Positions 9,592 to 18,714 of a DNA stretch of 64,000 nucleotides are shown here, piece after piece; within the stretch, counting starts at the first letter, position 1, and the number at the start of each line of letters is the position of its first letter. The stretch covers positions 25,486-89,485 of the forward strand of contig CAZBWK010000001.1 of NCBI GenBank assembly GCA_964495655.1. The letters run 5' to 3'. The DNA comes from JAAYJR01 sp964495655. Lineage in GTDB: Bacteria; Bacteroidota; Bacteroidia; Bacteroidales; Prolixibacteraceae. Under the pieces are notes generated by a model, which saw only the letters and a list, made by a program, of their open reading frames with translations, was not told where the DNA came from and ran no database searches. Position numbers and translations under genes: made by a program.

Positions 9592-12500
9592 TCATAATTT
9601 CACCAGCTTAACTGCATCGGCAAAGACAATCCTTAAATTTGATTTATTGGTCAATTCGATCAGTGCTGTATCGGGAGAGAAGTAAAAGGAGCCCAGGCTG
9701 TTCCAGCCGCTATCTGCATTATGAATACTAAGCGATTGTTCTTCAATGCCATCGTCACTATGGATAAAGAACTGATATTCACCCCTCTCCTCTCCTCCTC
9801 CTCCCCGTCCGAACCGTCTTGCTTTATAGAGATGATAGTAAAGTTCGTAATGCCCTGGTTCGCTGACCGGTACACGCCATCTGGCCTTTACAGAGCCATC
9901 GCCCGACTTTACATAATGTCCGGAACGTATATAGTCGCCATAAAAATCGGAATTTGTAGTTGCTGTCCAGTTGACCGGAGGCCTCCAGTAGTTCATTCCC
10001 GCATATTTTTGGGATCCCTCACTCTCCTTAGCCATCCATTTTTCCAACAGGCTGATCTCATTAGTACTGGTTACCTCAAACCCGGGGTCTTCATTATCAA
10101 CGATTATTTCACCCTGAAGCTGCCTGATCACCGGCACATCTGTGACCACTTCACCCTCGAATGCCACTGCCTTCGGATCTTCCAGAATTTCACGGAACCC
10201 TGTCATTATTACCTGAGGAATATTTTGGGAAGTAATTGTATTTATCATAACCATTCTCGGATCTGAATCCAGCATAAAACTTACATCTTTAGTCTGATTT
10301 GGTTCCATATACAACAGCTTATGGATCATATCATCTGCACCGGGTCCCCGGCCGAATCCCCTGCCGGGGCCTCCTCCTTCTCCAAGCCTGAATGAAAACT
10401 TGATAACACCTTCAATATCTGCGAAATTAGTCACTTTCAGCGATACTTTGGTTCTTAGAAAATCTCCCGTTCTCACCTTAACTGCTTCAATAGGTGAAAA
10501 GAGGTAGCCGGGAAGTGCTTTCTCGACAAACCATTTATCCATAACAGGCATAAGTTTAACACCGAATTTCTCATCAATTTCATTGGCAAACTGCTCAAAC
10601 GAAATATTCCTGAACCGGTAATCCCTCAAAAGTTCCCGTAAAAATTTTTCAAACTGTTCCTGTCCGGCTTCCCATTGAATTTTTGAAAACAGAGCTTCGC
10701 CTTTCAGTTTTATAACATTATCAATTATGGCTTTTTGTTTAGGATCTGCGATAATCTCTTCGAATGTACTGTCCTGAAGCGCAATATTTGCCATCTCATC
10801 TTCACTAATTCCCTGCATATTTCTGCGAAAAGCGCTTCTCATATCATTAGCCTGGCTTTTGAGGTATGCTTCAAAAATGCGATTTGTAATAGGCCACACA
10901 TCTGACTGTATATTATTTTGAAAATTATACAGCATAGGGAATATAAAATAGGGATTTGACAACTCCGCCGGGGAGAATCCACCCATGCCGGGCCTGAAAT
11001 TGACAGACTGTTCCCGGGTGAATAAAGCGAGAAAATCGAATAAAATCCTGATCTCCTTATCCTTCTCTGTAAGGTTACTATCTCCTCTCCGTCCCCATCT
11101 CTCCATTCTTTTCCTGGAACCCTCCAGGTCAGCCTCACGTAAAAGATAACCCTTTTCAGGAATCAGAACCTGCTCAGGCTGAACGAACTCCTGTCGTCCC
11201 GCCCAAATCCTCTCATAAGACTTAAATTGTGCAGGTACTTCAACCACAAAAAGGCGTTTAAAGGCATATTCAAGGTTATAAGTTCTTTCAAAATCACCCA
11301 TCCGTTCACTTACCAGACTTGCAAGAGTATCTTTTATTTCGGGCAGAGCGTCTGTAAAAAAGTCATGTCCTTCAATATGCCATATTCCATATTCAACCGA
11401 ATCGGTCAGTATACTTTTCTTCTCGTACCTGCCAATAGCCAGAGAGATTTGGGTAAGCGGAACATCATTTCTAAAGAGGAATAATCCGTCAGGTTCAGTT
11501 ATTATCTCACCCTGCGAGATTGCACGGAGTCCGGGAGCAGTTTTTACCTTTAAATTAAAATCTATGAATTCCGGATGGTTCCAGCTCACATCATCAGAAC
11601 TGTAAGTTACTCCTGTCTTGGGATACCAGTTAGCTTCCGGGGTAAGCAAAAGATAATCAGGAGTTAAAAATGTATATCTCTTATCAACATTTAAAACAAA
11701 TTTCCCGTATTTCGATTGTCTTTCTTCCTCTGTGACATCGAGATAACAGAAAGTCTCATTTATACTGCCCGAATATGATATTTGCAGTGTCTTCTCCTCT
11801 CCCGGTTCCAGGGAGACATCTTTTTCTATAATGATGAGGTGATGTTTCCTGTTAAAAGGGGTCTCCTGACCGCCCAGTTTAACATTTTGTAATACAAGTC
11901 CTTCGTTCAGGCTTAAAATCAGTTTATCTATTCTCTCATCCTTTTCATTTTTTATGACCAGATCAGAAACAGCCTGAATAATACTACCCTTATGCTCCAG
12001 AAATATATCGTGAGACAGGGTAACGGGCAACTTTTCCCTGACATATATATTGTTCAAAGCCACTGCTTCCTGTCTCAACGACTCATCTTTTTTAAATCTA
12101 GTAATGTGATCAAAACCAAGATAAGTCCCTATACCCAAAAAGATAATTGCAATTATCAGAGAGAATATTGTCATAGATACTGACTGTGGAAGCCTTTTCA
12201 AAAGGTAAATAGTAAAAAAGATAAAGCTTATTCCCAATGAAAAATATATACCCCTGTGTATCAATACTCTTTCAAGGTTACCCATTCCTGCAATATCTGA
12301 GATGAGCATTGGGATATTAAAGGCCATATAATCAAATATATAGTAATACCGGGCTTCTAACAAAAAAATTGTAATACCTATATATCCCAATATGATAACA
12401 AAAGTGATGGCCTGGTTACGAATAACACTCATAAGCAGGAAGGAGAGGCCCATTATAAAAACAAGAGTTGGCACACTGATCAATAACAGGTATAAAAGGT

Positions 12501-12939
12501 ATGCCTCTTTATTAACAGGGGTTGACTGGGACAGCAGGTTAAAGATCAGCGCCATCAGCACTACTGCAATATTCAGTACGAGGAACACCTGAAGATTTCC
12601 CCATGTTTTGCCTATTACATACTCACCATTGGTCATTGATCGCATATATATAACCTCCGTTGTATCTAGTTTTTTATCACGCTTAAGAAAATCGGAGGCT
12701 AAAAACACTGCAATAATTGCCTGGGCTACATTCAGTATCAGAAGGTTAATATAAGGAATAGCTGAAGGTATACTTCTCACGGCCCATCCCTGATCCCCTC
12801 CTCCCTGGATTACCATCCCAAAGTTGAGGATAAACAACACACCTAGCGACAAAACTCCAAATATCCGGAAAAACCAGCTCCTTAGCAGTGTTTTACGCTC
12901 ATATTTGGCTATCGACAATATATTATGAAAAGAGATCAT
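9592..12939 (-). CDS. ABC-2 type permease fused to degenerate M1 peptidase-like domain and golvesin-type C-terminal domain
   Basis: Membrane subunit of an ABC transporter partnered with the ATPase encoded 21 bases upstream. Of 1115 residues, roughly 1-290 hold about seven membrane helices in ABC-2 permease style. Residues ~300-830 resemble the M1 aminopeptidase-like ectodomain found fused to such permeases, including the C-terminal region FGVKLMPVMDKWFVEKALPGY. The zinc motif HExxH of M1 enzymes is absent, so peptidase activity is unlikely. A Gly/Arg-rich linker (GEGGGPGRGFGRG) follows, and the last ~130 residues (WRPPVNWT to FADAVKLVKL) look like the golvesin C-terminal sandwich, usually found on extracellular enzymes. 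What is exported, or whether this acts as a mechanotransmitter, is not evident. Confidence 0.85.
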   Translation of the reverse strand: MISFHNILSIAKYERKTLLRSWFFRIFGVLSLGVLFILNFGMVIQGGGDQGWAVRSIPSAIPYINLLILNVAQAIIAVFLASDFLKRDKKLDTTEVIYMRSMTNGEYVIGKTWGNLQVFLVLNIAVVLMALIFNLLSQSTPVNKEAYLLYLLLISVPTLVFIMGLSFLLMSVIRNQAITFVIILGYIGITIFLLEARYYYIFDYMAFNIPMLISDIAGMGNLERVLIHRGIYFSLGISFIFFTIYLLKRLPQSVSMTIFSLIIAIIFLGIGTYLGFDHITRFKKDESLRQEAVALNNIYVREKLPVTLSHDIFLEHKGSIIQAVSDLVIKNEKDERIDKLILSLNEGLVLQNVKLGGQETPFNRKHHLIIIEKDVSLEPGEEKTLQISYSGSINETFCYLDVTEEERQSKYGKFVLNVDKRYTFLTPDYLLLTPEANWYPKTGVTYSSDDVSWNHPEFIDFNLKVKTAPGLRAISQGEIITEPDGLFLFRNDVPLTQISLAIGRYEKKSILTDSVEYGIWHIEGHDFFTDALPEIKDTLASLVSERMGDFERTYNLEYAFKRLFVVEVPAQFKSYERIWAGRQEFVQPEQVLIPEKGYLLREADLEGSRKRMERWGRRGDSNLTEKDKEIRILFDFLALFTREQSVNFRPGMGGFSPAELSNPYFIFPMLYNFQNNIQSDVWPITNRIFEAYLKSQANDMRSAFRRNMQGISEDEMANIALQDSTFEEIIADPKQKAIIDNVIKLKGEALFSKIQWEAGQEQFEKFLRELLRDYRFRNISFEQFANEIDEKFGVKLMPVMDKWFVEKALPGYLFSPIEAVKVRTGDFLRTKVSLKVTNFADIEGVIKFSFRLGEGGGPGRGFGRGPGADDMIHKLLYMEPNQTKDVSFMLDSDPRMVMINTITSQNIPQVIMTGFREILEDPKAVAFEGEVVTDVPVIRQLQGEIIVDNEDPGFEVTSTNEISLLEKWMAKESEGSQKYAGMNYWRPPVNWTATTNSDFYGDYIRSGHYVKSGDGSVKARWRVPVSEPGHYELYYHLYKARRFGRGGGGEERGEYQFFIHSDDGIEEQSLSIHNADSGWNSLGSFYFSPDTALIELTNKSNLRIVFADAVKLVKL

Positions 12940-12960
12940 GGTTCAAAATTTATTTAAAAT

Positions 12961-13854
12961 TCAGGAAATCATCCACTGATTAAGTTTATTCTCCATAAAA
13001 TGCACATAGGCATGTTCCAGGTCAGGCTCAATTTGCTTACCATAGTAGCCGTTAATTTCAGTGGCAACCACCTGTACTTCCCAGCCACCTTCAACGGGTA
13101 TAGTAGATATAACAGGATATTTTTCATTTATTTCCATATATTCTGTTTCAGTGGCATTTATAAGCCATACGTTTCCACGGGCTTCATTAACCAGTTTTTC
13201 GGGTGCGCCTGAAAATGCAAGCTGGCCCTCGTGTAACAGCGCCATATTATGGCATGTACTGGAAATGTCACCCACTATATGTGTTGACAGAATGATTATA
13301 ACATCCTGAGTACTAATTGTCGATAACAAATTTCTGAAACGTATTCGTTCCTCAGGATCCAGTCCTGTTGTCGGCTCATCAACAATAATGATCCTGGGAT
13401 TATTAATAAGGGCCTGAGCAATTCCCAGCCGTCTTTTCATACCTCCGGAAAGCTTATTGGCATTCCGGTCACGTGCTTCATATAATCCAACCTCTTCAAG
13501 CATCTGGTCTACTGCTTTTTTTCGGGCAGAGCTGTTTTTCATTCCTGCGAGCCGGGCGGTGTAATCTAAAAATTCGTAGGTTTTCAGTTTTGAGAAAAAG
13601 CTGAAATCCTGGGGAAGGTACCCAAGCATTGCCCTTATTTCCCTTCTGTTTTTTGCCAGGTCCAGGCCGTCAACTGTTACCTTTCCACTTGAAGGTTTCA
13701 TGAGTGTGACCAGAATTCTCATTAAAGTTGATTTCCCGGCACCATTAGGGCCTAACAGCCCAAACATCCCGTTGGAAATTTCAAGATGTAAATTTTTTAA
13801 GGCGTAATTCCCGTTGGGATATACCTTATTTAAATTTTCAATTTTTATATACAC
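12961..13854 (-). CDS. ABC transporter ATP-binding protein
   Basis: Cytoplasmic ATPase driving the ABC-2 permease encoded immediately downstream. The 297 residues contain all expected motifs: Walker A GPNGAGKST near residue 36, Q-loop LGYLPQDFSFF, signature LSGGMKRRLGIAQAL, Walker B IIIVDEPTTGLDP, and the H-loop in LSTHIVGD. The C-terminal ~70 residues form the accessory region common in NatA/CcmA-like drug or lipid exporters. As the first gene of the operon it probably sits just behind the promoter in the 131-base divergent gap with the ComB-family gene. No clear TAnnTTTG box is visible on this strand. Confidence 0.93.
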   Translation of the reverse strand: MYIKIENLNKVYPNGNYALKNLHLEISNGMFGLLGPNGAGKSTLMRILVTLMKPSSGKVTVDGLDLAKNRREIRAMLGYLPQDFSFFSKLKTYEFLDYTARLAGMKNSSARKKAVDQMLEEVGLYEARDRNANKLSGGMKRRLGIAQALINNPRIIIVDEPTTGLDPEERIRFRNLLSTISTQDVIIILSTHIVGDISSTCHNMALLHEGQLAFSGAPEKLVNEARGNVWLINATETEYMEINEKYPVISTIPVEGGWEVQVVATEINGYYGKQIEPDLEHAYVHFMENKLNQWMIS

Positions 13855-13947
13855 TTTTAATTATTAAATTAATTAAACTACTCATTTGGACTTGAGAGTT
13901 TTAAAATAGTTTAAATATTAACCATAAATTAGTAGTTCTAATTGCAC

Positions 13948-13977
13948 TTTGCCAGATATTAATTTTGATTAATTTTG
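13948..13977 (+). promoter_or_regulatory. Bacteroidetes-type promoter (TTTG ... TAATTTTG)
   Basis: A TTTG (13948-13951) is followed after 18 bases by TAATTTTG (13970-13977), matching the Bacteroidetes -33/-7 consensus. A second TAATTTTG overlaps just upstream (13960-13967). The start codon at 13986 is only 8 bases past the -7 box, so the transcript would have almost no leader. Confidence 0.5.
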
Positions 13978-13985
13978 CGCTTCTG

Positions 13986-14687
13986 ATGAATATACAAATT
14001 TTACAACTTCTTGAAGGTGCCCGTAAAGCCACCGGATTAACTGTCATTATAGATGTTTTCCGCGCCTTTTCCACAGCCTGTTATGCTTTTAATAAGGGTG
14101 CGGAAAAGATCATTCCGGTTGACAACATCGGAAAAGCTTACCTTTTGAAAAAGGAAAATCCTGAATACCTTCTGATCGGCGAGCGCAATGAAATGAAGCC
14201 ACACGGTTTCGATTTTGGAAATTCTCCTACACACCTGGCAGATGCCCGGTTGCAAGGAAAAACAATTGTTCATACAACCAGTTCGGGCACTCAGGGAATT
14301 GCTGCTGCAGTCAGAGCCGATGAGATCATCACCGGAAGTTTTGTAAATGCCGGCGCTATAATCAGGTACATACAGCAAATGCAACCGGAAACAGTTTCGC
14401 TGGTATGTATGGGTTATGCATGCAGCTTTCCCGTAGATGAAGACACTCTTTGTGCTGAATATATAAGAAATGAATTAACAGGTCAGCACAACGATTTCAA
14501 TAAAATGGTCACTATCATCCGAAAAGGATCAGGGAAACGGTTCTTTGAGCCTGAAAAACAGGATTGGGCCCCCGGTTCTGATTTCGATATGTGCTTGAAA
14601 TTAAATTTGTTCGACTTTATTCTCAAAGTCCGTAATGACAGCGACCCCGGATTTTTACAAAAGATACCCTTAATCGCAGTTGCATGA
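13986..14687 (+). CDS. ComB-family 2-phosphosulfolactate phosphatase-like protein
   Basis: The ComB family hydrolyses 2-phosphosulfolactate to sulfolactate in coenzyme M biosynthesis; homologues outside methanogens have less certain substrates. The 233 residues show the family pattern VIDVFRAFST near the N-terminus, GERN....GFDFGNSP, and TTSSGTQGI with a downstream GSFVNA motif. I chose the ATG at 13986 (MNIQILQLL) because upstream in-frame codons only offer a TTG inside the probable promoter. It is followed 37 bases later by a PLP enzyme on the same strand. The physiological substrate here is inferred only from family; sulfonate or other phospho-acid metabolism is possible. Confidence 0.8.
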   Translation: MNIQILQLLEGARKATGLTVIIDVFRAFSTACYAFNKGAEKIIPVDNIGKAYLLKKENPEYLLIGERNEMKPHGFDFGNSPTHLADARLQGKTIVHTTSSGTQGIAAAVRADEIITGSFVNAGAIIRYIQQMQPETVSLVCMGYACSFPVDEDTLCAEYIRNELTGQHNDFNKMVTIIRKGSGKRFFEPEKQDWAPGSDFDMCLKLNLFDFILKVRNDSDPGFLQKIPLIAVA

Positions 14688-14724
14688 TCGTCAATCTATT
14701 GCCTGGAGGCAAAAATGATATATT

Positions 14725-15900
14725 ATGAGCAAATATAATTTTGACGAAATTATTGACCGTGAAGGTACTAACTGCATTAAATATGATGCCAGAAGGCAAA
14801 TATTTAAATCAGCTGATATATTACCTCTCTGGGTTGCTGACACCGATTTCAGAACACCTGAATTTATTACAAAAGCCATAAAAAAACGGGCTGAACATGA
14901 GATCTTCGGATATACATTCAAACCGGATTCCTATTTCAGCTCCATAACAGGCTGGATGAAAAGGCGGCATAACTGGACAATAAAAAAGGGGTGGATATCT
15001 TCCAGTCCGGGTGTTGTCGCTGGCCTCACTCTTGCTATTGAGACCTTTTCAAATCCCGGAGACGGGGTTATTGTGCAGCCACCGGTATATTTTCCCTTTT
15101 TCAGCTGTGTAAAAGGCTCAGGCAGAACAATGATCCAAAATCCCCTGAGAATTGAAAACGGCAGATATACCTTCGATTTCAACGACCTTATATCAAAAAT
15201 AAATAAAAACACAAGGTTACTTCTGCTTTGCAATCCTCAGAATCCCGGTGGTATGGTTTGGAAATCAGAAGAGTTAAACGAGCTTAGCCGGATCTGTATT
15301 GAAAATAATATCCTTATCATTTCCGATGAGATCCATTCCGACCTGGTCTACAAAGGAAACAGGCACACTCCGGTTGCCATGGTCTCAGACGAAACTGCAA
15401 AAAATTCGGTTATACTTATGGCACCCAGCAAAACATTCAATGTTGCCGGACTGGCAACGTCTGTTGTTATAATACCAGACAGAGAAAAATTCGAGTTATA
15501 CGAAAAAGCCCTGAACCTGGGGCATCTGGACATGGGTAATATTTTCGGGTCACTTGCCCTTGAGGCTGCCTATACTTATGGAGATGAGTGGCTGGAGGAG
15601 CTCCTGGAGTATTTATGGAATAATTTTTTATACCTGGAAGATTTTTTCAAAAAATATCTCTCACGGGTAAAGGTAATGAAGCCTGAAGCCACCTATCTGA
15701 TCTGGCTGGATTTCAGAGAGTACGGAATGAATGACAGGGAGCTTTCAAAATTCATGATCAGAAAGGCCAAGGTGGGCCTAAACAACGGCGCCAGGTTTGG
15801 CATTGAAGGTGACGGGTGGATGCGACTCAATATCGGTTGTCCGCGTAGTGTCCTGTCAGAAGGTCTGGAGAGGCTGGGGAATGCATTTTCCGGACTCTGA
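14725..15900 (+). CDS. MalY/PatB-family PLP-dependent aminotransferase / C-S lyase
   Basis: Fold-type I PLP enzyme of the MalY/PatB group, which typically cleaves cystathionine or other C-S bonds and may act as an aminotransferase. The 391 residues start MSKYNFDEII, and the early motif LPLWVADTDF is diagnostic of this group. The PLP lysine lies in APSKTFNVAGL, the PLP-contacting Asp in IISDEIHSDLVY, and NPQNPGG is the substrate/PLP loop. It is probably co-transcribed with the ComB-like gene, giving a small sulfur-flavoured pair, although this link is inferential. Its TGA abuts the convergent stop of the GT9 gene, so TGATCA carries both stops. Confidence 0.88.
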   Translation: MSKYNFDEIIDREGTNCIKYDARRQIFKSADILPLWVADTDFRTPEFITKAIKKRAEHEIFGYTFKPDSYFSSITGWMKRRHNWTIKKGWISSSPGVVAGLTLAIETFSNPGDGVIVQPPVYFPFFSCVKGSGRTMIQNPLRIENGRYTFDFNDLISKINKNTRLLLLCNPQNPGGMVWKSEELNELSRICIENNILIISDEIHSDLVYKGNRHTPVAMVSDETAKNSVILMAPSKTFNVAGLATSVVIIPDREKFELYEKALNLGHLDMGNIFGSLALEAAYTYGDEWLEELLEYLWNNFLYLEDFFKKYLSRVKVMKPEATYLIWLDFREYGMNDRELSKFMIRKAKVGLNNGARFGIEGDGWMRLNIGCPRSVLSEGLERLGNAFSGL

Positions 15901-16899
15901 TCAAAAATTTTTTTTGATCCACTCAATGGCAGTCCCGGTATCAATATCCAGCATACATCTGAAATGCTTTTTAGGGCATTTATTATAGCCAAGCTTAGAG
16001 CAGGGTCTGCATTTTAACTTACTGACTTCAGTAATTTTTGATACAGGATCAGGCATATAGGGGTACATACCAAATTGAGGGATTGTATTACCCCAAAAAG
16101 ACATTATCTTCTTTTTAAATGCAGCTGCAATATGCATAAAACCGGTATCATTGGTCAGTACCAGGTTCGAATCACGTACCAGGCATGCCGACTCATCTAC
16201 AGAAGTTTTACCTGCATAGTTATATACATTCCCTTTTGACGATGATGCAATAATTTCTCCTGTCATTTGCTCACCGGCACCTCCTATGAGAACCACAGGA
16301 TAATCAATGTTTTTACATATCAATGCAATCTTTTCTGCAGGTAACTTTTTGGTATTATATGTCCCCCCTGTTACAAAAGCTACATAGCCGTTTTGACAAA
16401 CGGGAGGCAGGCAATTTTTCCCAAATCTTACATTATCCGGAATAAAATAATCAAGCCCTTTGTTGTCATTGACCACATCAAACAGAGAAACAGTATCCAG
16501 GTACCTGTCAACAATATGTATTGGGGGCAGCCTGTTAATCCTGAAGCAGACAGCAATAAACTTTTGTATATTAAGTTTATCTACAGCAAAAGCCGGCAAA
16601 TTCAGTCGTAATCTGATAAGCCTGGTTAAATAATTATTCTGAAGGTCAATTATATAATCAAACGGTATACCGGCAAACAGCTTAATAAGTTTTCCAGCCG
16701 AGCCGGGATAATGATAAACCTTTGAAATATAAGGATTTGATAATAAAACAGATGAATATTCCCTATCTGTCAGAAAAAATATTTCTGCATCCTCAACCTG
16801 CTGTTTGAGGCATCTTACAACAGGTGAAGTCAGAACGATATCTCCCAGAGAGCTAAACCGTATGATCAGAAATCTTACTCTATTTTTTAATTGATTCAA
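15901..16899 (-). CDS. Glycosyltransferase family 9 (heptosyltransferase-like)
   Basis: GT-B transferase related to LPS heptosyltransferases, expected to add a sugar to lipid A-core or similar glycolipid at the cytoplasmic face of the inner membrane. The 332 residues contain the N-terminal motif IIRFSSLGDIVLTSPV and the C-terminal motif LVLTNDTGFMHIAAAF, both hallmarks of GT9. The segment SKLKCRPCSKLGYNKCPKKHFRCM near the end holds four cysteines, as in several heptosyltransferase-like proteins. The start overlaps the 3' end of atpC by 20 bases, so it is likely a read-through member of the atpDC transcript. The actual sugar is unknown. Confidence 0.9.
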   Translation of the reverse strand: MNQLKNRVRFLIIRFSSLGDIVLTSPVVRCLKQQVEDAEIFFLTDREYSSVLLSNPYISKVYHYPGSAGKLIKLFAGIPFDYIIDLQNNYLTRLIRLRLNLPAFAVDKLNIQKFIAVCFRINRLPPIHIVDRYLDTVSLFDVVNDNKGLDYFIPDNVRFGKNCLPPVCQNGYVAFVTGGTYNTKKLPAEKIALICKNIDYPVVLIGGAGEQMTGEIIASSSKGNVYNYAGKTSVDESACLVRDSNLVLTNDTGFMHIAAAFKKKIMSFWGNTIPQFGMYPYMPDPVSKITEVSKLKCRPCSKLGYNKCPKKHFRCMLDIDTGTAIEWIKKNF

Positions 16900-17128
16900 C
16901 CAATATAATTATTTTATTGGCTTTGTTTTCCACAATGCCTCCTTCAACTTTGAAGGTAATTTTTGTATCTTTTTCATCTATTATCCGGATAACACCTTTA
17001 TCAAGGGTAGAAATAATCGGCGCATGATTTTTTAAGATCTCGAACAAGCCTTTACTGCCAGGGAGCCTGACACGTTTAACATTACCCTTGTAAATCAGCT
17101 TATCCGGAGAGATAATTTCGAGAAACAT
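16880..17128 (-). CDS. atpC: F1Fo ATP synthase epsilon subunit, short form
   Basis: Central-stalk subunit of the ATP synthase. At 82 residues it contains only the N-terminal beta-sandwich (MFLEIISPDKLIYKGNVKRVRLPG, LKNHAPIISTLDKGVIRI) and lacks the C-terminal helical pair that inhibits ATP hydrolysis in many bacteria. Short epsilon forms are common in Bacteroidetes. It lies 16 bases after atpD and overlaps the following glycosyltransferase gene. Other ATP synthase genes are not in the window. Confidence 0.93.
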   Translation of the reverse strand: MFLEIISPDKLIYKGNVKRVRLPGSKGLFEILKNHAPIISTLDKGVIRIIDEKDTKITFKVEGGIVENKANKIIILVESIKK

Positions 17129-17144
17129 AAGCGAAATATATTAG

Positions 17145-18641
17145 TTATTTACCGGAAAGTAACCTTTCTCCCTTTTCTATAGCTTCATCAATAGTTCCCA
17201 CAAGATTAAAAGCTGCTTCAGGATATCTGTCAACTTCACCATTCATAATGGCATTAAACCCTTTAATAGTATCTTCAATAGGTATTAGTTTCCCTTCAAG
17301 TCCGGTAAACTGAGAGGCCACAAAGAACGGTTGAGACAAAAATCTCTGAGCACGGCGTGCCCGATGGACCACCAGTTTATCCTCTTCCGACAGCTCATCC
17401 ATTCCCAGGATAGCTATAATATCCTGCAACTCTTTATACCTTTGCAACAATTGAATCACATTCTGGGCACAACTATAGTGTTCTTGTCCGACGATATCCG
17501 GGGTAAGTATCCTTGAGCTGGAATCCAGAGGGTCAACAGCCGGATAGATCCCAAGTTCCACGATTTTCCGGCTCAGCACTGTTGTAGCATCCAGATGGGC
17601 AAAAGTTGTTGCCGGAGCCGGGTCTGTAAGGTCATCGGCCGGTACATAGACAGCCTGAACTGAAGTAATGGAACCATATTTGGTTGATGTAATCCTTTCC
17701 TGCATGATCCCCATCTCAGTGGCCAGGGTTGGCTGGTAGCCCACAGCAGAAGGCATCCTGCCCAGGAGTGCTGACACTTCAGATCCGGCCTGGGTAAAAC
17801 GGAAGACATTATCAATAAAAAAAAGGATATCGCGTCCGCTCTGACCGGTACCCCCGCTGTCACGCAGACACTCTGCAATAGCCAGTCCTGAAAGGGCAAC
17901 GCGTGCCCTTGCTCCCGGGGGTTCATTCATCTGTCCGAATACCATAGCCAGTTTCGACTTTTTCAGTTTTTCCATATCAACTTTAGAAAGGTCCCAACCG
18001 CCCTCCTCCATCGATTTCCTGAATTCGTCACCATAATCAACAATATTGGTCTCAATCATTTCTCGCAGCAGGTCATTACCTTCGCGGGTACGCTCACCAA
18101 CACCTGCAAATACTGATAATCCACTATGGGCCAGTGCAATATTATTAATCAATTCCTGTATCAGTACAGTCTTGCCAACACCTGCTCCGCCAAACAGACC
18201 GATCTTGCCACCTTTAGCATAAGGCTCAATAAGGTCTATAACTTTTATCCCTGTATATAAAACTTCACTTTCAGTTATCAGGTCTTCATATTTCGGGGGA
18301 TCGTTATGTATTTTCAATCCGTCCTTAGGTAACTTTTCCAATCCGTCAACCGAATCCCCCACGACATTTATCAACCGGCCTAATGCAGCTTCACCTTTCG
18401 GCATTGTTATTGGCTTTCCGGTAGATATTACTTCCATACCCCTTGTTAATCCGTCAGTTGAATCCATAGAAATACAACGAATTGTATTCTCTCCGATATG
18501 CTGCTGGCATTCAATAATCAGGTTATCCTTTCCCTCCCTGATAATTTCCAAGGCATCGTAGATAGAAGGCAACTCATTACCCTCTTTTTCAAAACTGACA
18601 TCAACAACAGGACCAATAACCTGGATTATTCTACCCTTCAT
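17145..18641 (-). CDS. atpD: F1Fo ATP synthase beta subunit
   Basis: Catalytic subunit of F1, on the cytoplasmic face of the inner membrane. The 498 residues match the family length. The P-loop GGAGVGKT is at residues 151-158, followed by the catalytic GERTREGND motif, the VFGQMNEPPGARARV segment and the SALLGRMPSAVGYQPTLATEMG region. It heads a separate atpD-atpC unit. A TATTTTTG box about 46 bases upstream could be its promoter. The gene is well conserved with nothing odd in the sequence. Confidence 0.98.
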   Translation of the reverse strand: MKGRIIQVIGPVVDVSFEKEGNELPSIYDALEIIREGKDNLIIECQQHIGENTIRCISMDSTDGLTRGMEVISTGKPITMPKGEAALGRLINVVGDSVDGLEKLPKDGLKIHNDPPKYEDLITESEVLYTGIKVIDLIEPYAKGGKIGLFGGAGVGKTVLIQELINNIALAHSGLSVFAGVGERTREGNDLLREMIETNIVDYGDEFRKSMEEGGWDLSKVDMEKLKKSKLAMVFGQMNEPPGARARVALSGLAIAECLRDSGGTGQSGRDILFFIDNVFRFTQAGSEVSALLGRMPSAVGYQPTLATEMGIMQERITSTKYGSITSVQAVYVPADDLTDPAPATTFAHLDATTVLSRKIVELGIYPAVDPLDSSSRILTPDIVGQEHYSCAQNVIQLLQRYKELQDIIAILGMDELSEEDKLVVHRARRAQRFLSQPFFVASQFTGLEGKLIPIEDTIKGFNAIMNGEVDRYPEAAFNLVGTIDEAIEKGERLLSGK

Positions 18642-18687
18642 TTGTTTAAAATTTTATAATTTATTAAAAATAAGTAAATTAAAAAAA

Positions 18688-18695
18688 CAAAAATA
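18688..18695 (-). promoter_or_regulatory. Possible -7 box for atpDC (TATTTTTG)
   Basis: Read on the minus strand, the AT-rich gap between the polyprenyl synthase and atpD contains TATTTTTG, a match to TAnnTTTG, 46 bases before the atpD start codon. No clear TTTG -33 element is seen, so this is a weak prediction in a very AT-rich stretch. Confidence 0.35.
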
Positions 18696-18714
18696 TCAAA
18701 TTAAAATTAATGTT

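Noticed and set aside
9660..9875. Short frames inside the golvesin region of the ABC permease gene
   Set aside because: They are shadows of the long minus-strand coding frame with low-complexity sequence.
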